This document shows, in pieces, positions 7,901 to 15,181 of a DNA stretch of 21,163 nucleotides. The position numbers and the translations under genes are program-made. The DNA is taken from NCBI GenBank assembly GCA_905207705.1, contig CAJLMA010000020.1:1-21163 (forward strand), written 5' to 3'. The notes under the pieces were generated by a model. The model was not told where the DNA came from, did not search any database, and worked only from the letters and a program-made list of their open reading frames with translations. The stretch's first letter is position 1. The number at the start of each line of letters is the position of its first letter. The DNA comes from an uncultured Prevotellaceae bacterium (GTDB lineage: Bacteria; Bacteroidota; Bacteroidia; Bacteroidales; Muribaculaceae).

Positions 7901-7983
7901 TAAGCGATTACGGTGCACGCGTCGACAGCGCGCCTTATCCTTCGGCAAGAACATTCTCATTTGGTCTTAATTTGAGATTTTAA
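4933..7983 (+). CDS. susC: SusC/RagA-family TonB-linked outer membrane transporter
   Basis: A 1016-residue outer membrane oligosaccharide importer. An N-terminal signal peptide (about 1-24, cleaved after MAFA) is followed by a carboxypeptidase-regulatory-like beta-sandwich (about 28-95), a linker with EELVVVGYQTQRK, the TonB plug (about 115-230, with PLYVIDGV and the SusC signature IESIQVLKDASSASIYGSRAANGVIVITTKKG region), and a beta barrel ending in Phe (LNLRF), as barrel-assembly substrates do. With SusD as its lid it should import fructan or other oligosaccharides using TonB energy. It leads the locus; susD follows after 26 bases. Domain order and length are normal, with no frameshift. The gene symbol denotes the family, not starch specificity. 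Confidence 0.96.
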   Translation: MVRTYLRSGTLLLFFFMSCFMAFAQKITVDGTVVSKSDLQPVIGATVMEKGTNNGTMTDIDGKFTLTVGENSEIVITYIGYTSQTLAPAPHLNVELSEDAQNLEELVVVGYQTQRKIDLTGAVGVVDLKQPISESNPNVLNSLQGKVAGVQINTDAAPGGGGTSIRIRGMSTMNGNDPLYVIDGVATTENLNSLNASDIESIQVLKDASSASIYGSRAANGVIVITTKKGSGNRLRVNVDISGSFQTVANKFDMLNAQQWGEAYWAANKNAGLQPSHPFYGNGDTPVLATYLDAAGTVRAADNDWQDAIYRTAWTQNYGVSIANSNDRGSVMFSANYTKQDGLMDYTYFQRYSARLNSTYKLSQYVSVGENLMISKWNNLGYSTQSDRGIPYGAMRQHPAIPVYDSNGNFTSPLQLANSDIANPVHELYNGRDNDNDSWRIFGNAYLEIFPVKGLSIKSNIGIEHVQYFNQTLGRKINASDVNSVNREFGQGDTWTWTNTANYNLEVNDHHLTVLAGTEAIKYKFQNVAAFRNQYQFEDENYMIIDSGEGTQTNSGSKQSWALFSLFAKADYNWNDRYLVSATIRRDATSRLYKDNNYGVFPAFSGAWRISQEEFMPKDIIISNAKLRVAWGQTGNSAISNNYASYTTYKYDQGNGAYDLNNSNSSTIAGIIVSASGNQDLKWETTTQTNLGFDLGLFNNALNLTFDYYWKNTKDMLTIPPTLAVAGENASMWMNTGDMENRGFELTIDYRSPQYGDFSWGGMLNLSRYVNKVTKINNLVNYIGGDYRLIQGEPMGVYWGYVVDGIFQNEDEVRNHADQQGKGVGRLKYRDIDGNGVVNEADQCIIGDPNPDFSMGLNLDFRYKNLTLSAFFTGDFGFDIYNTTKRQLDFMSFGGTSTNRGVSVLDAWRPDNTDTDIPALTVVDNNNEARMSTYFIEDGSYVKLKYVKLNYDFPENLVKKVGATGLSIYGQLENVCTITGYSGLDPELPLSDYGARVDSAPYPSARTFSFGLNLRF

Positions 7984-8009
7984 TAACCACTTAGATTTTT
8001 TTGAACATT

Positions 8010-9659
8010 ATGAAAATCAATATAAAAATATTGGCTTTGGCCGCAGTCTGCTCGTTTTCCGCAGTTTCTTGCTCCGATTTTCTTGACGAGGCTCCATACG
8101 GGCAGTTTACAGGCGACAAGATAGATGACAGTTCAATCGATGCATTGATGGCGGCAGCTTATGCCGGGCTTGAAGGCCACTTCTTTGGTAATAACGAGGC
8201 GTTTTATGCACCGGTGTCCAATTGGGTCTTTGACGTTCGTTCGGACGATGCATACAAAGGTGGCGGTGGAGTGACTATGGAAGCTGGAATACACCAGCTT
8301 GAAATTTCCAACCTCACGAGTGACAATGCCACATGCTTGAACTCGTGGCGCAACAATTATTATGCAATTTCGCGCGTGCACAAGGCTATGAATGCCGTGA
8401 ACGAGGCTACCAATTTAGGAAACAGGGATGAATTGCTTGCCGAATTGCGTTTATTGCGTGGGCATTTCTATTTCAATCTTATAAGAATTTTTGAACGCAT
8501 CCCCTACTTAACCGAAACAAGCGACCCGACTACGACTCGTGCCGATGAATTTACGCGCGAACAAATATATGGCTTCATAAAGGAAGATTTTGAATTTGCA
8601 TGGAACAATCTTCCCGAAAGCCAGGAACAGCCAGGACGTTTCAACAAGTATGTCGCAGCAGCCTACTTGGCCAAGCTGGCTCTTGAAACTAAAGACTATG
8701 ACACCGTGTTGACCTATTGCGAAGAGGTGATAGCCAGCGGTAAGTACAGCTTGTATAACAATTTCTTGGATATGTCCAAGATAGAATTTGAGAACCAGAA
8801 TGAGTCGATAATGGCAGTACAGTTCTCGACAGCCAACAATAACGGTCATATAAACTATGGAGACTTGTTGAACACGACTTATTCTGAAGGCAACCTCTTT
8901 GGAACCGGCGACGATTTCTTCCTTGGCAGCCAGAATCTCGTGAATGCCTTCCGTACCGACGAAAACGGGCTTCCTTACCTTGATACGTTCAACGATGTCG
9001 ATGTGAATGCCCTTTACGGAGGCAATGTCGATCCACGTTTGGATTTCACTGTGGGTCGTATAGGAATGCCTTTCCGTGGCCACACTTATACCGATGCATG
9101 GTGCAGGGCTTATGACGTGTATGGTGAATATTCAGGCAAGAAACGTCTTATTGACCCGTCTTCGCCCGATATGGTACAAGGATTCCCTTGGGGAGCTTCG
9201 GGATTGAACTTGATTCTCATCCGCTATGCCGACTTGTTGCTGTGGAAAGCCGAGGCTTTGATAGAATCCTCTACACATCAAGATCTTGACGAGGCTCGCA
9301 ACATAATCAATGATATAAGGGCAAAGGCCAAACGCAGCATAGATCCTGCCTACACGCCTCAAGAGCTTGATCCTAACATGGCTAATTATAAAGTAGAGCC
9401 TTATCCTGCAACAGGATGGAATCAAGAGTATGCCCGAAAGGCATTGCGCATGGAACGCCGTCTTGAGCTTGCGATGGAAGGGCACAGGTGGTTTGACCTT
9501 GTACGCTGGGGAGTGGTTGTCGACGTAGTCAATACTTACATGCGCGAAGAAGAGGAATTGCGTCCGTATTACGTCGGGGCTTCCATCTCAGAGAATGAAA
9601 TATATCTGCCGACTCCTATCGACGAGGCCGAAAATTCAGGCGGATTGTATGATTTTTAA
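8010..9659 (+). CDS. susD: SusD/RagB-family nutrient-binding lipoprotein
   Basis: A surface lipoprotein that captures oligosaccharide and closes over the SusC barrel. I start at ATG 8010 rather than the in-frame TTG at 8001, because the ATG begins directly at the signal peptide (MKINIKILAL), giving 549 residues. The lipobox is AVSC with Cys21, followed by SDFLDE; acidic residues after the Cys agree with export to the cell surface in Bacteroidota. The N-terminal SusD-like part with TPR-type helices covers about 21-240, including LLRGHFYFNLIRIFERIPYLT. The C-terminal RagB/SusD signature includes YADLLLWKAEALIE, YARKALRMERRLELAMEGHRWFDLVRWG and the final IYLPTPIDE. The gene sits between susC and a DUF4960-like lipoprotein gene. 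Ligand residues cannot be assigned. Confidence 0.96.
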   Translation: MKINIKILALAAVCSFSAVSCSDFLDEAPYGQFTGDKIDDSSIDALMAAAYAGLEGHFFGNNEAFYAPVSNWVFDVRSDDAYKGGGGVTMEAGIHQLEISNLTSDNATCLNSWRNNYYAISRVHKAMNAVNEATNLGNRDELLAELRLLRGHFYFNLIRIFERIPYLTETSDPTTTRADEFTREQIYGFIKEDFEFAWNNLPESQEQPGRFNKYVAAAYLAKLALETKDYDTVLTYCEEVIASGKYSLYNNFLDMSKIEFENQNESIMAVQFSTANNNGHINYGDLLNTTYSEGNLFGTGDDFFLGSQNLVNAFRTDENGLPYLDTFNDVDVNALYGGNVDPRLDFTVGRIGMPFRGHTYTDAWCRAYDVYGEYSGKKRLIDPSSPDMVQGFPWGASGLNLILIRYADLLLWKAEALIESSTHQDLDEARNIINDIRAKAKRSIDPAYTPQELDPNMANYKVEPYPATGWNQEYARKALRMERRLELAMEGHRWFDLVRWGVVVDVVNTYMREEEELRPYYVGASISENEIYLPTPIDEAENSGGLYDF

Positions 9660-9695
9660 TATTTCAAGTGTTTCATGTAAAATTGTAGAGAAGAT

Positions 9696-10868
9696 ATGAA
9701 AAAAATATATTTCTTGCTGGCAATGGTGCTCGTTATGACGGGATTTGCTTCATGCGACGATGTAGAATACTTGTCGGCAGAACCAGTGGCCAAGGTTTCA
9801 AGCCTTGAGTTGACAACCGAAGGGCGAGATGTGACGCTCACATGGACTTTGCCCGATGTGCAAGGAGTCAAGGGCGTGGTGATACAGGATACTGATGAAG
9901 CTACCGACACGGTTGCTGCTCCTGCAACTTCCTATACATACGAACGTGTGGCCATGAACAAGGAACTTGTTTACACTGTGAAAGTTGTTTATGACAATGG
10001 CCGGGTATCGGAAGGAGAGACAGTGCGTACAACCATAGAAGGTGTTGCAGGAAGAGTGGGCATGCTCATCGGATACAATAGCGCGAGTGAAGTAGAAGAC
10101 GATGACGAGAAAGCGGCCGTGGAATGGTTCCAGAATGCTTATCCCGAAGGTATAATTCTCACTCCTTCATCGATATTGACAGCCAATCTTACCGAATATG
10201 CGGCAATATGGATTCAGATTGACCGCGAAGGCATTCAGTCGGGATGGCGCAATCTGCCATCGGCATTCATAAGCGACGATGTGATAGGCAAATTGACCGA
10301 ATTCTACAAAGACGGCGGATGCTTGTTGCTCGGCACTCATGCAACGCAACTCATAGTGCCGCTTGGCCGTCTTGCCGAGAATCGTACTCCGGGATTGTTC
10401 GGGTCGGGTAGTGCAATCGACAGCCCAGAACCGATAACCATCAACGCCAATATAGGAAATGGCGTGTATGACCATCGTTCGCATCGCATCTTCTCAGGAT
10501 TGAGCGTTTCAAGCATGTATGCCTATGAAACCTATCCGCTGATAGGATCAGGTGTAAGGGAAGATCACAATTGCATGTGGGACTTGAATTCCTATGGGTT
10601 AAGCGGCCTTTATCCTGATGCTCCCGATACAGTATATGCCTTTGAGCAAGAGAATGATGCCGTGGTGCTCGCCACTTGGGGGCATGTGGTGGATTACTGC
10701 TGTGCCGGAATCGTTGAGTTTGAACCCTCGGGCGATTATGCAGGTCGTTGCATCGCAATAGGCGTTGCATGCTATGAATGGAATCAAAACAGCGGAACTA
10801 ACGAGTTCCAGTCAAACATAGAATTGTTGACAAGCAACTGTTTGAATTATTTTGTTGATTTATATTGA
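9696..10868 (+). CDS. Surface lipoprotein, FN3-like plus DUF4960-like domain (probable glycan-binding protein)
   Basis: A 390-residue lipoprotein in the SusE/SusF position of the locus. The signal peptide ends in FASC (Cys20) followed by DDVEY, an acidic stretch typical of surface lipoproteins. Residues about 31-113 form a fibronectin-III-like beta sandwich (SSLELTTEGRDVTLTWTLP). Residues about 119-390 look like DUF4960: an alpha/beta fold reminiscent of ThuA/class I glutamine amidotransferases, with YKDGGCLLLGTHATQ near 205-218 and GHVVDYCCAG near 329-338. From memory, DUF4960 proteins occur in levan loci as surface glycan-binding proteins; I could not check this. The most likely role is binding the fructan substrate at the cell surface. 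Catalysis is not excluded, but no amidotransferase triad can be assigned. It starts 36 bases after susD. Confidence 0.8.
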   Translation: MKKIYFLLAMVLVMTGFASCDDVEYLSAEPVAKVSSLELTTEGRDVTLTWTLPDVQGVKGVVIQDTDEATDTVAAPATSYTYERVAMNKELVYTVKVVYDNGRVSEGETVRTTIEGVAGRVGMLIGYNSASEVEDDDEKAAVEWFQNAYPEGIILTPSSILTANLTEYAAIWIQIDREGIQSGWRNLPSAFISDDVIGKLTEFYKDGGCLLLGTHATQLIVPLGRLAENRTPGLFGSGSAIDSPEPITINANIGNGVYDHRSHRIFSGLSVSSMYAYETYPLIGSGVREDHNCMWDLNSYGLSGLYPDAPDTVYAFEQENDAVVLATWGHVVDYCCAGIVEFEPSGDYAGRCIAIGVACYEWNQNSGTNEFQSNIELLTSNCLNYFVDLY

Positions 10869-10875
10869 CACCACC

Positions 10876-10895
10876 ATGCTTAAATAGCATTTTAT
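10876..10895 (+). terminator. Small hairpin after the DUF4960-like gene
   Basis: ATGCT (10876-10880) pairs with AGCAT (10886-10890) around a TAAAT loop, followed by TTT. The 5-bp AT-rich stem is weak, so it would be at most a partial terminator or a 3'-end stabiliser within the locus. Confidence 0.3.
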
Positions 10896-10906
10896 CTTGA
10901 TTTTGG

Positions 10907-10963
10907 AACGGGATATTCATCGGTCATTCTGTAATATAAGAAATGTCGTGCGTATCCCGTTTT
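10907..10963 (+). promoter_or_regulatory. Inverted repeat in the leader of the GH32 gene
   Basis: AACGGGATA (10907-10915) is the exact reverse complement of TATCCCGTT (10953-10961), with a 37-base loop and a short T run after the second arm. It lies 30 bases upstream of the GH32 ATG. It may be an attenuator or processing site that sets GH32 levels apart from susCD, or an operator. A near-consensus -7 (TGATTTTG at 10898-10905) lies just before it. Confidence 0.35.
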
Positions 10964-10991
10964 ATGATTGATTACTAATATCGAAATTGTT

Positions 10992-13478
10992 ATGGAAAGG
11001 AATATTTACAGGAACTTGCTGGCTGCAATTCTGCCTCTGGCTGCAATCTCTGTTAATGCGCAGAGCGATGCAGGACTTGTAGCTCATTATGACATGGAGC
11101 CTGTCGGAGGAAATATCACTGAGCTTGTGAGTGGGAAGAGTTACGGCATTCAAGGGAATTTCTCCCCCGAAGGAGTGGCAGGAGCCGAAGGCATTGCATG
11201 GCGTCTTGACGGATACTCTTCTTATGTTGAGGCAGGCATAAATGCCGGGGCGTTGAACGGAGGGGCGATGACAATGACATTGTGGTGCGCCATGGAGACA
11301 TATCCGATGATGAACACGGCAGAAGCAGTTAACACATCGACTTGCATAGCCGGGAATCTCGATGATGAGGCAAAGGAAGGATTTGCTTTTTTATTGAGCT
11401 CACAAGGGGATTATTCATTCCAATGTTACTACGGAGGATGGAAATTGACATGCAATTCCTCTTTGAAATTGGAAAAATATGCTTGGAACCATCTTGCAGC
11501 AGTGGTAGATGGCTCGGCCAAGGAGGTACGGTTGTATTGCAATGGCAGTCTTGTCGGGACTTCGCGCATAGGAGTCGAAGGCGGCGTTAATGCTGGAAAC
11601 GATACATTCATGATAGGCAAGAGTCGGGAAACTTCCACTTCCGGGCCATTCATGATTAACACAATCAATGGCATAATAGATGACATACGCATTTATGACT
11701 CGGCTCTCGGACAAGACGAGCTCGGATATCATGCGCCTGAGAATGTTGTTGACTTGTCAATACCTGACTCACGATTTGAAGGCGACTTGATGCGTCCGTT
11801 GTTTCATGGAATGCCCGATGCGGCGTGGACAAACGAATGTCACGGATTGACCTACTATAACGGCAAGTATCACTTGTTTTTTCAAAAAAACGCTAATGGA
11901 CCTTATATGGCTCGCTTGCACTGGGGGCACCTGAGCAGCGTCGACATGTGTCATTGGGAAGAGGAAAAGATAGCGATAGCCCCATCGGAGAGTTATGATT
12001 GGAAAGGATGCTGGTCGGGATGCTCGTTCAACGATGAAGAACTTACCGGTGGCAAACCGTATATTTTCTATACTGCCGTCGACAATGCAAAGGCTGTCAT
12101 GGCACAGGCCATGCCGCTCGACGACAATCTCATCGAGTGGGAGAAGTATGAGGAGAATCCTGTCGTAAACGGCCGACCGAGCGGATTGAGCGACGATTTC
12201 CGAGACCCTTATATTTTTAAGTTTAATGGAGAGTTCTACATGATAGTAGGGACAAGCAAAGATGGCGTCGGGGCTGTCACACTGCATAAATATGACAAAG
12301 GTTCAAAGACATGGAGCAACGACGGAAAGATTTTTTTTAAAGGCAGCAATGTCACTGTCGCAGGTCGATTTTGGGAAATGCCTGTAATTGTACCCATGAA
12401 AGATAACAAGTGGTTGTTCATGGCTACTCCGCTCGAAACAGGCAGCGGCGTGGAAGTATTGTACTGGGTTGGCACGCTCAATGGCGACGCCACGTTCAAT
12501 CCGCTGCCGTCTTATCAGAATGCGCCGAAGAAGTTTGAACTCGATGGCATGAGTAGTGACGGATATGGATTATTGTCTCCGTCGCTGTGCCGTATTGAAG
12601 ATGGAAAATATGTGGCTTTGGGCATTGTGCCCGACAAGTTGAGTTCGGAACTGAATGCAGAACTTGGCTGGGCTCACACCTACAGCCTGCCTCGCGAGAT
12701 ATCTTTGGATGCAAATGACGAGCTGGTTCAAAAGCCGTTTGACTCGCTCTCCGGGCTGCGTTCCGATATAAAAGTTGCCGATTCGAACTTCACTCTTGAT
12801 GGCAGCAAGGATTTGGCTCCGGTTGAAGGTCGTTGCGTGGAAGTGCGTGCCAAGTTTGAGGTTACAAGTACCGATAAAGTGGGATTCCGTTTCTTCGGAA
12901 ATGACAATGGTGCAGTTGAGGTTTATTATTCCCCTCTGAACAACCGTCTTACTGTCGATGCCAGCGGTGTTGCCCGATGGAGCAACGATAACGGCACATT
13001 TGACGGCATCTACACATCATCGTTGCCGTCACGTTTCACTACAGGCGATATTTTCGACTTGCATGTATATGTCGATCATTCGATAATGGACATTTTCATA
13101 AATGAGAAATGGGCGTTTTCGGTGCGTTTGTTCCCGACTGATGCCGATGCCAAGCGAGTGGAGGTGTTTACCGAAGGGAATCCTGTGAATTTCACATCGC
13201 TCGAAGCCTATATACTTGCCGGATATGGCTCGGGAGTGGCTGATAACACAATTGCCGACTATGATGGAAAATTGTGGATGAATGAGATGGGATATATATG
13301 TTATGCCGGTATTCCCGAAGGGACCGACATCCGCATCTACGATTTGTCGGGACGTTTGCTTGCCGAGGAAAATATCGGTAATCGTTCGGGAATGTTGAGC
13401 TATGTGCCAACGATGAATTGCATAGCTTCGGTAATAGTGGACGACCGTAACATTTCGCGTAAATTCATAGTCAAGTAA
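10992..13478 (+). CDS. LamG-GH32 glycoside hydrolase with T9SS-like tail; Glu at the nucleophile position
   Basis: An 828-residue exported enzyme, probably acting on fructan or another fructoside. I start at ATG 10992, not the upstream in-frame TTG at 10968, because the signal peptide (cleaved near VNAQ) begins there. Domains: LamG/concanavalin-like at about 30-240, GH32 five-bladed propeller at about 270-570, GH32 C-terminal beta sandwich at about 580-745, and a tail at about 775-828 resembling a type IX secretion sorting domain (DIRIYDLSGRLL, ending KFIVK). GH32 motifs: WTNECHG at 279-285 instead of WMNDPNG, so the nucleophile Asp is Glu282; RDP at 404-406 with the transition-state Asp405; WEMP at 461-464 instead of WECP, keeping acid/base Glu462. 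HWGH and GCWSG blocks are present. Levanase, inulinase or a divergent relative are all possible; activity is uncertain. Confidence 0.88.
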   Translation: MERNIYRNLLAAILPLAAISVNAQSDAGLVAHYDMEPVGGNITELVSGKSYGIQGNFSPEGVAGAEGIAWRLDGYSSYVEAGINAGALNGGAMTMTLWCAMETYPMMNTAEAVNTSTCIAGNLDDEAKEGFAFLLSSQGDYSFQCYYGGWKLTCNSSLKLEKYAWNHLAAVVDGSAKEVRLYCNGSLVGTSRIGVEGGVNAGNDTFMIGKSRETSTSGPFMINTINGIIDDIRIYDSALGQDELGYHAPENVVDLSIPDSRFEGDLMRPLFHGMPDAAWTNECHGLTYYNGKYHLFFQKNANGPYMARLHWGHLSSVDMCHWEEEKIAIAPSESYDWKGCWSGCSFNDEELTGGKPYIFYTAVDNAKAVMAQAMPLDDNLIEWEKYEENPVVNGRPSGLSDDFRDPYIFKFNGEFYMIVGTSKDGVGAVTLHKYDKGSKTWSNDGKIFFKGSNVTVAGRFWEMPVIVPMKDNKWLFMATPLETGSGVEVLYWVGTLNGDATFNPLPSYQNAPKKFELDGMSSDGYGLLSPSLCRIEDGKYVALGIVPDKLSSELNAELGWAHTYSLPREISLDANDELVQKPFDSLSGLRSDIKVADSNFTLDGSKDLAPVEGRCVEVRAKFEVTSTDKVGFRFFGNDNGAVEVYYSPLNNRLTVDASGVARWSNDNGTFDGIYTSSLPSRFTTGDIFDLHVYVDHSIMDIFINEKWAFSVRLFPTDADAKRVEVFTEGNPVNFTSLEAYILAGYGSGVADNTIADYDGKLWMNEMGYICYAGIPEGTDIRIYDLSGRLLAEENIGNRSGMLSYVPTMNCIASVIVDDRNISRKFIVK

Positions 13479-13523
13479 AGAATTCTTTCATTAACAAAAG
13501 GTTTATAAGGTAAATTTGATTGA

Positions 13524-13563
13524 AAAGCCTCCGAAAACCGATTTTGCGGTGTTCGGAGGCTTT
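13524..13563. terminator. Bidirectional terminator between the GH32 and MATE genes
   Basis: AAAGCCTCCGAA (13524-13535) pairs perfectly with TTCGGAGGCTTT (13552-13563). Inside it ACCG (13537-13540) pairs with CGGT (13547-13550) around a 6-base loop, so the hairpin is 16 bp with one A/G mismatch. T-rich sequence follows on the plus strand (TTTGAATTTT) and CTTTTCA on the minus strand, so it can end both convergent units. Confidence 0.85.
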
Positions 13564-13590
13564 GAATTTTATACTTTGCAACATTTTTCT

Positions 13591-14961
13591 TTATGCGGCA
13601 GCTTGTTCCATTTTCTTTAGGGTGCGGAATTGACGCGATATTAATATTGCAGCCACTATGATTGCTGTTATGTCGGCAAGGGGTATTGATGCCCATACGC
13701 CGTCAAGGCCATAGATGGGAGGCAATATTATGAGCAGAGGAATCAAGAACAGTATTTGCCTTGTCAAGCTCAAGAAAATAGATTTTTTTGCCATTCCGAG
13801 CGATTGGAACAAGTTGGTGGATACGACTTGGAATCCCACTCCCCAAAACATCAATGTGGTTATAGTAAGGCTCTTCACGATTGCATTTATCAGTTCGGGG
13901 TCGGTGGTAAATGCTCTTGCTATCAAGTGCGGGCAGCTTTGCGACAATATTGTGCCAAGGATGCAGACTATGGACGCGCTTGAAACGGCAAGGAAATATG
14001 TGCGTTTCAGCCGGTTGAAATGGCGTGACCCGTAGTTGAATCCAATGATAGGTTGCATTCCCTGGCAGATACCTATTACAATCATTACGAGCAACTGTGT
14101 GTAGGTTGTGAAAATACCCATTGAAGCTACTGCCGAGTCTCCACCGTATTTAAACAGGGTATTGTTCACTATGGCATTGATGACGCAACCGGCCACATTG
14201 ACAAGGAACGGCGCAGCCCCGATTGAGACGATTGCAATCAATATTGATTTTTCAAGGCGGTAAATGCCGCGCTTGAAGTAGATTTCATTCTTGCTCGACA
14301 TGAAATGCGCCATTACGAAAATCGTGGATACGGCCATTGATATGTCGGTGGCTATTGCCGCGCCCTTGATACCCCATTCAAGCACGAATATGAATATCGG
14401 GGCGAGAATGACGTTCATTCCGGCACCTATGAACATCGTTACCATTGCTCTTGCAGGATAGCCTGAGGCTCGCATTACGTTGTTGTAGGAATAGCACAGG
14501 TTCATCAAAAGCAATCCGGGAAGGATGTACATCATGAAATCGTGGGCGTAGGGAAGCGTGCGTTCGCTTGCTCCGAAAAGCAGTAAAATATCCTCCATGA
14601 AAATTGCAAATACCGACATATAGCAAACTCCAAGGATGAGCGTCATGACAATGCTGTTTCCCAATATTTTGAAAGCCATAGGCTTGTTGCCTTGACCGAG
14701 GACGATTGATATGCGTGCTGCGCAGCCGGCACCGATAAGCATTCCCAATGCAGTGGACAAGTTCATGACCGGGAATGTCACTGCAAGTCCGGCAATGGCA
14801 TCAGGGCCTACGCCTTGCCCTATGAAAATGCGGTCGACGATGTTGTATAGCGACATCACCACCACCCCCACGATTGCCGGCAAACTGTATTTCCAAAGTA
14901 ATTTTCCTACGGGCGCATTCTCTAATTCAAATAGACGATTCGTCTTGCCTGTATCAACCAT
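13591..14961 (-). CDS. MATE-family multidrug/Na+ efflux transporter
   Basis: A 456-residue inner membrane protein with the length and about 12 hydrophobic helices expected of a MATE transporter. It exports cationic drugs or metabolites in exchange for Na+ or H+. The opening (PVGKLLWKYSLPAIVGVVVMSLYNIVDRIFIGQGVG, from about residue 17) is the typical first helix of the DinF/MepA branch. The two six-helix halves show the usual repeat: the second begins near residue 235 (LEKSILIAIVSIGAAPFLVNVAGCV). It has its own promoter (15007-15014) and ends at the shared hairpin with the GH32 gene. Position between two glycan genes does not imply sugar transport. Substrate unknown. Confidence 0.92.
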   Translation of the reverse strand: MVDTGKTNRLFELENAPVGKLLWKYSLPAIVGVVVMSLYNIVDRIFIGQGVGPDAIAGLAVTFPVMNLSTALGMLIGAGCAARISIVLGQGNKPMAFKILGNSIVMTLILGVCYMSVFAIFMEDILLLFGASERTLPYAHDFMMYILPGLLLMNLCYSYNNVMRASGYPARAMVTMFIGAGMNVILAPIFIFVLEWGIKGAAIATDISMAVSTIFVMAHFMSSKNEIYFKRGIYRLEKSILIAIVSIGAAPFLVNVAGCVINAIVNNTLFKYGGDSAVASMGIFTTYTQLLVMIVIGICQGMQPIIGFNYGSRHFNRLKRTYFLAVSSASIVCILGTILSQSCPHLIARAFTTDPELINAIVKSLTITTLMFWGVGFQVVSTNLFQSLGMAKKSIFLSLTRQILFLIPLLIILPPIYGLDGVWASIPLADITAIIVAAILISRQFRTLKKMEQAAA

Positions 14962-15006
14962 AAAGCTATAATTTCGTTAACACTACTACTGTTGTTTTCC
15001 TGTGTG

Positions 15007-15014
15007 CAAAATTA
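15007..15014 (-). promoter_or_regulatory. Promoter -7 element of the MATE gene
   Basis: On the minus strand this reads TAATTTTG, an exact TAnnTTTG match, about 46 bases upstream of the MATE start. No clear -33 element is seen. Confidence 0.6.
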
Positions 15015-15116
15015 CGAAAAAACCGATGTATAATGAAAAGGGGTTGTGTTAAAAGGCGAATAGGATTATTTTGTTTTATAGGCAAAAGTTGTTGTGATAG
15101 TTAAAAGCAAATAAAA

Positions 15117-15156
15117 ACAGATGGCTGTCTCTCTTGGAGCAGTGACAGCCATCTGT
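15117..15156 (-). terminator. Rho-independent terminator of the GH127 gene
   Basis: ACAGATGGCTGTC (15117-15129) and GACAGCCATCTGT (15144-15156) form a perfect 13-bp stem with a 14-base loop. On the minus strand the stem is followed by TTTTTAT. It lies 26 bases after the GH127 stop and separates that gene from the MATE gene. Confidence 0.85.
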
Positions 15157-15181
15157 GCAAGGTCGATGTATTTAAGCTGAT

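Larger units (their letters stand above)
14962..15181. other. Intergenic region between the GH127 and MATE genes
   Basis: A 220-base gap between two leftward genes. It holds the GH127 terminator (15117-15156) and the MATE promoter (15007-15014). I see no gene or further structure in it. Confidence 0.6.

Noticed and set aside
8001..8009. TTG start for SusD
   Set aside because: It adds three residues before the natural ATG-signal peptide start, and ATG is strongly preferred.
8508..9083. 191-codon minus-strand ORF
   Set aside because: Antisense to susD with no recognisable features; long shadow frames are expected opposite codon-biased genes.
10968..10991. TTG start for the GH32 protein
   Set aside because: It would add eight residues before a normal signal peptide that begins at ATG 10992, and it would overlap the end of the leader region.
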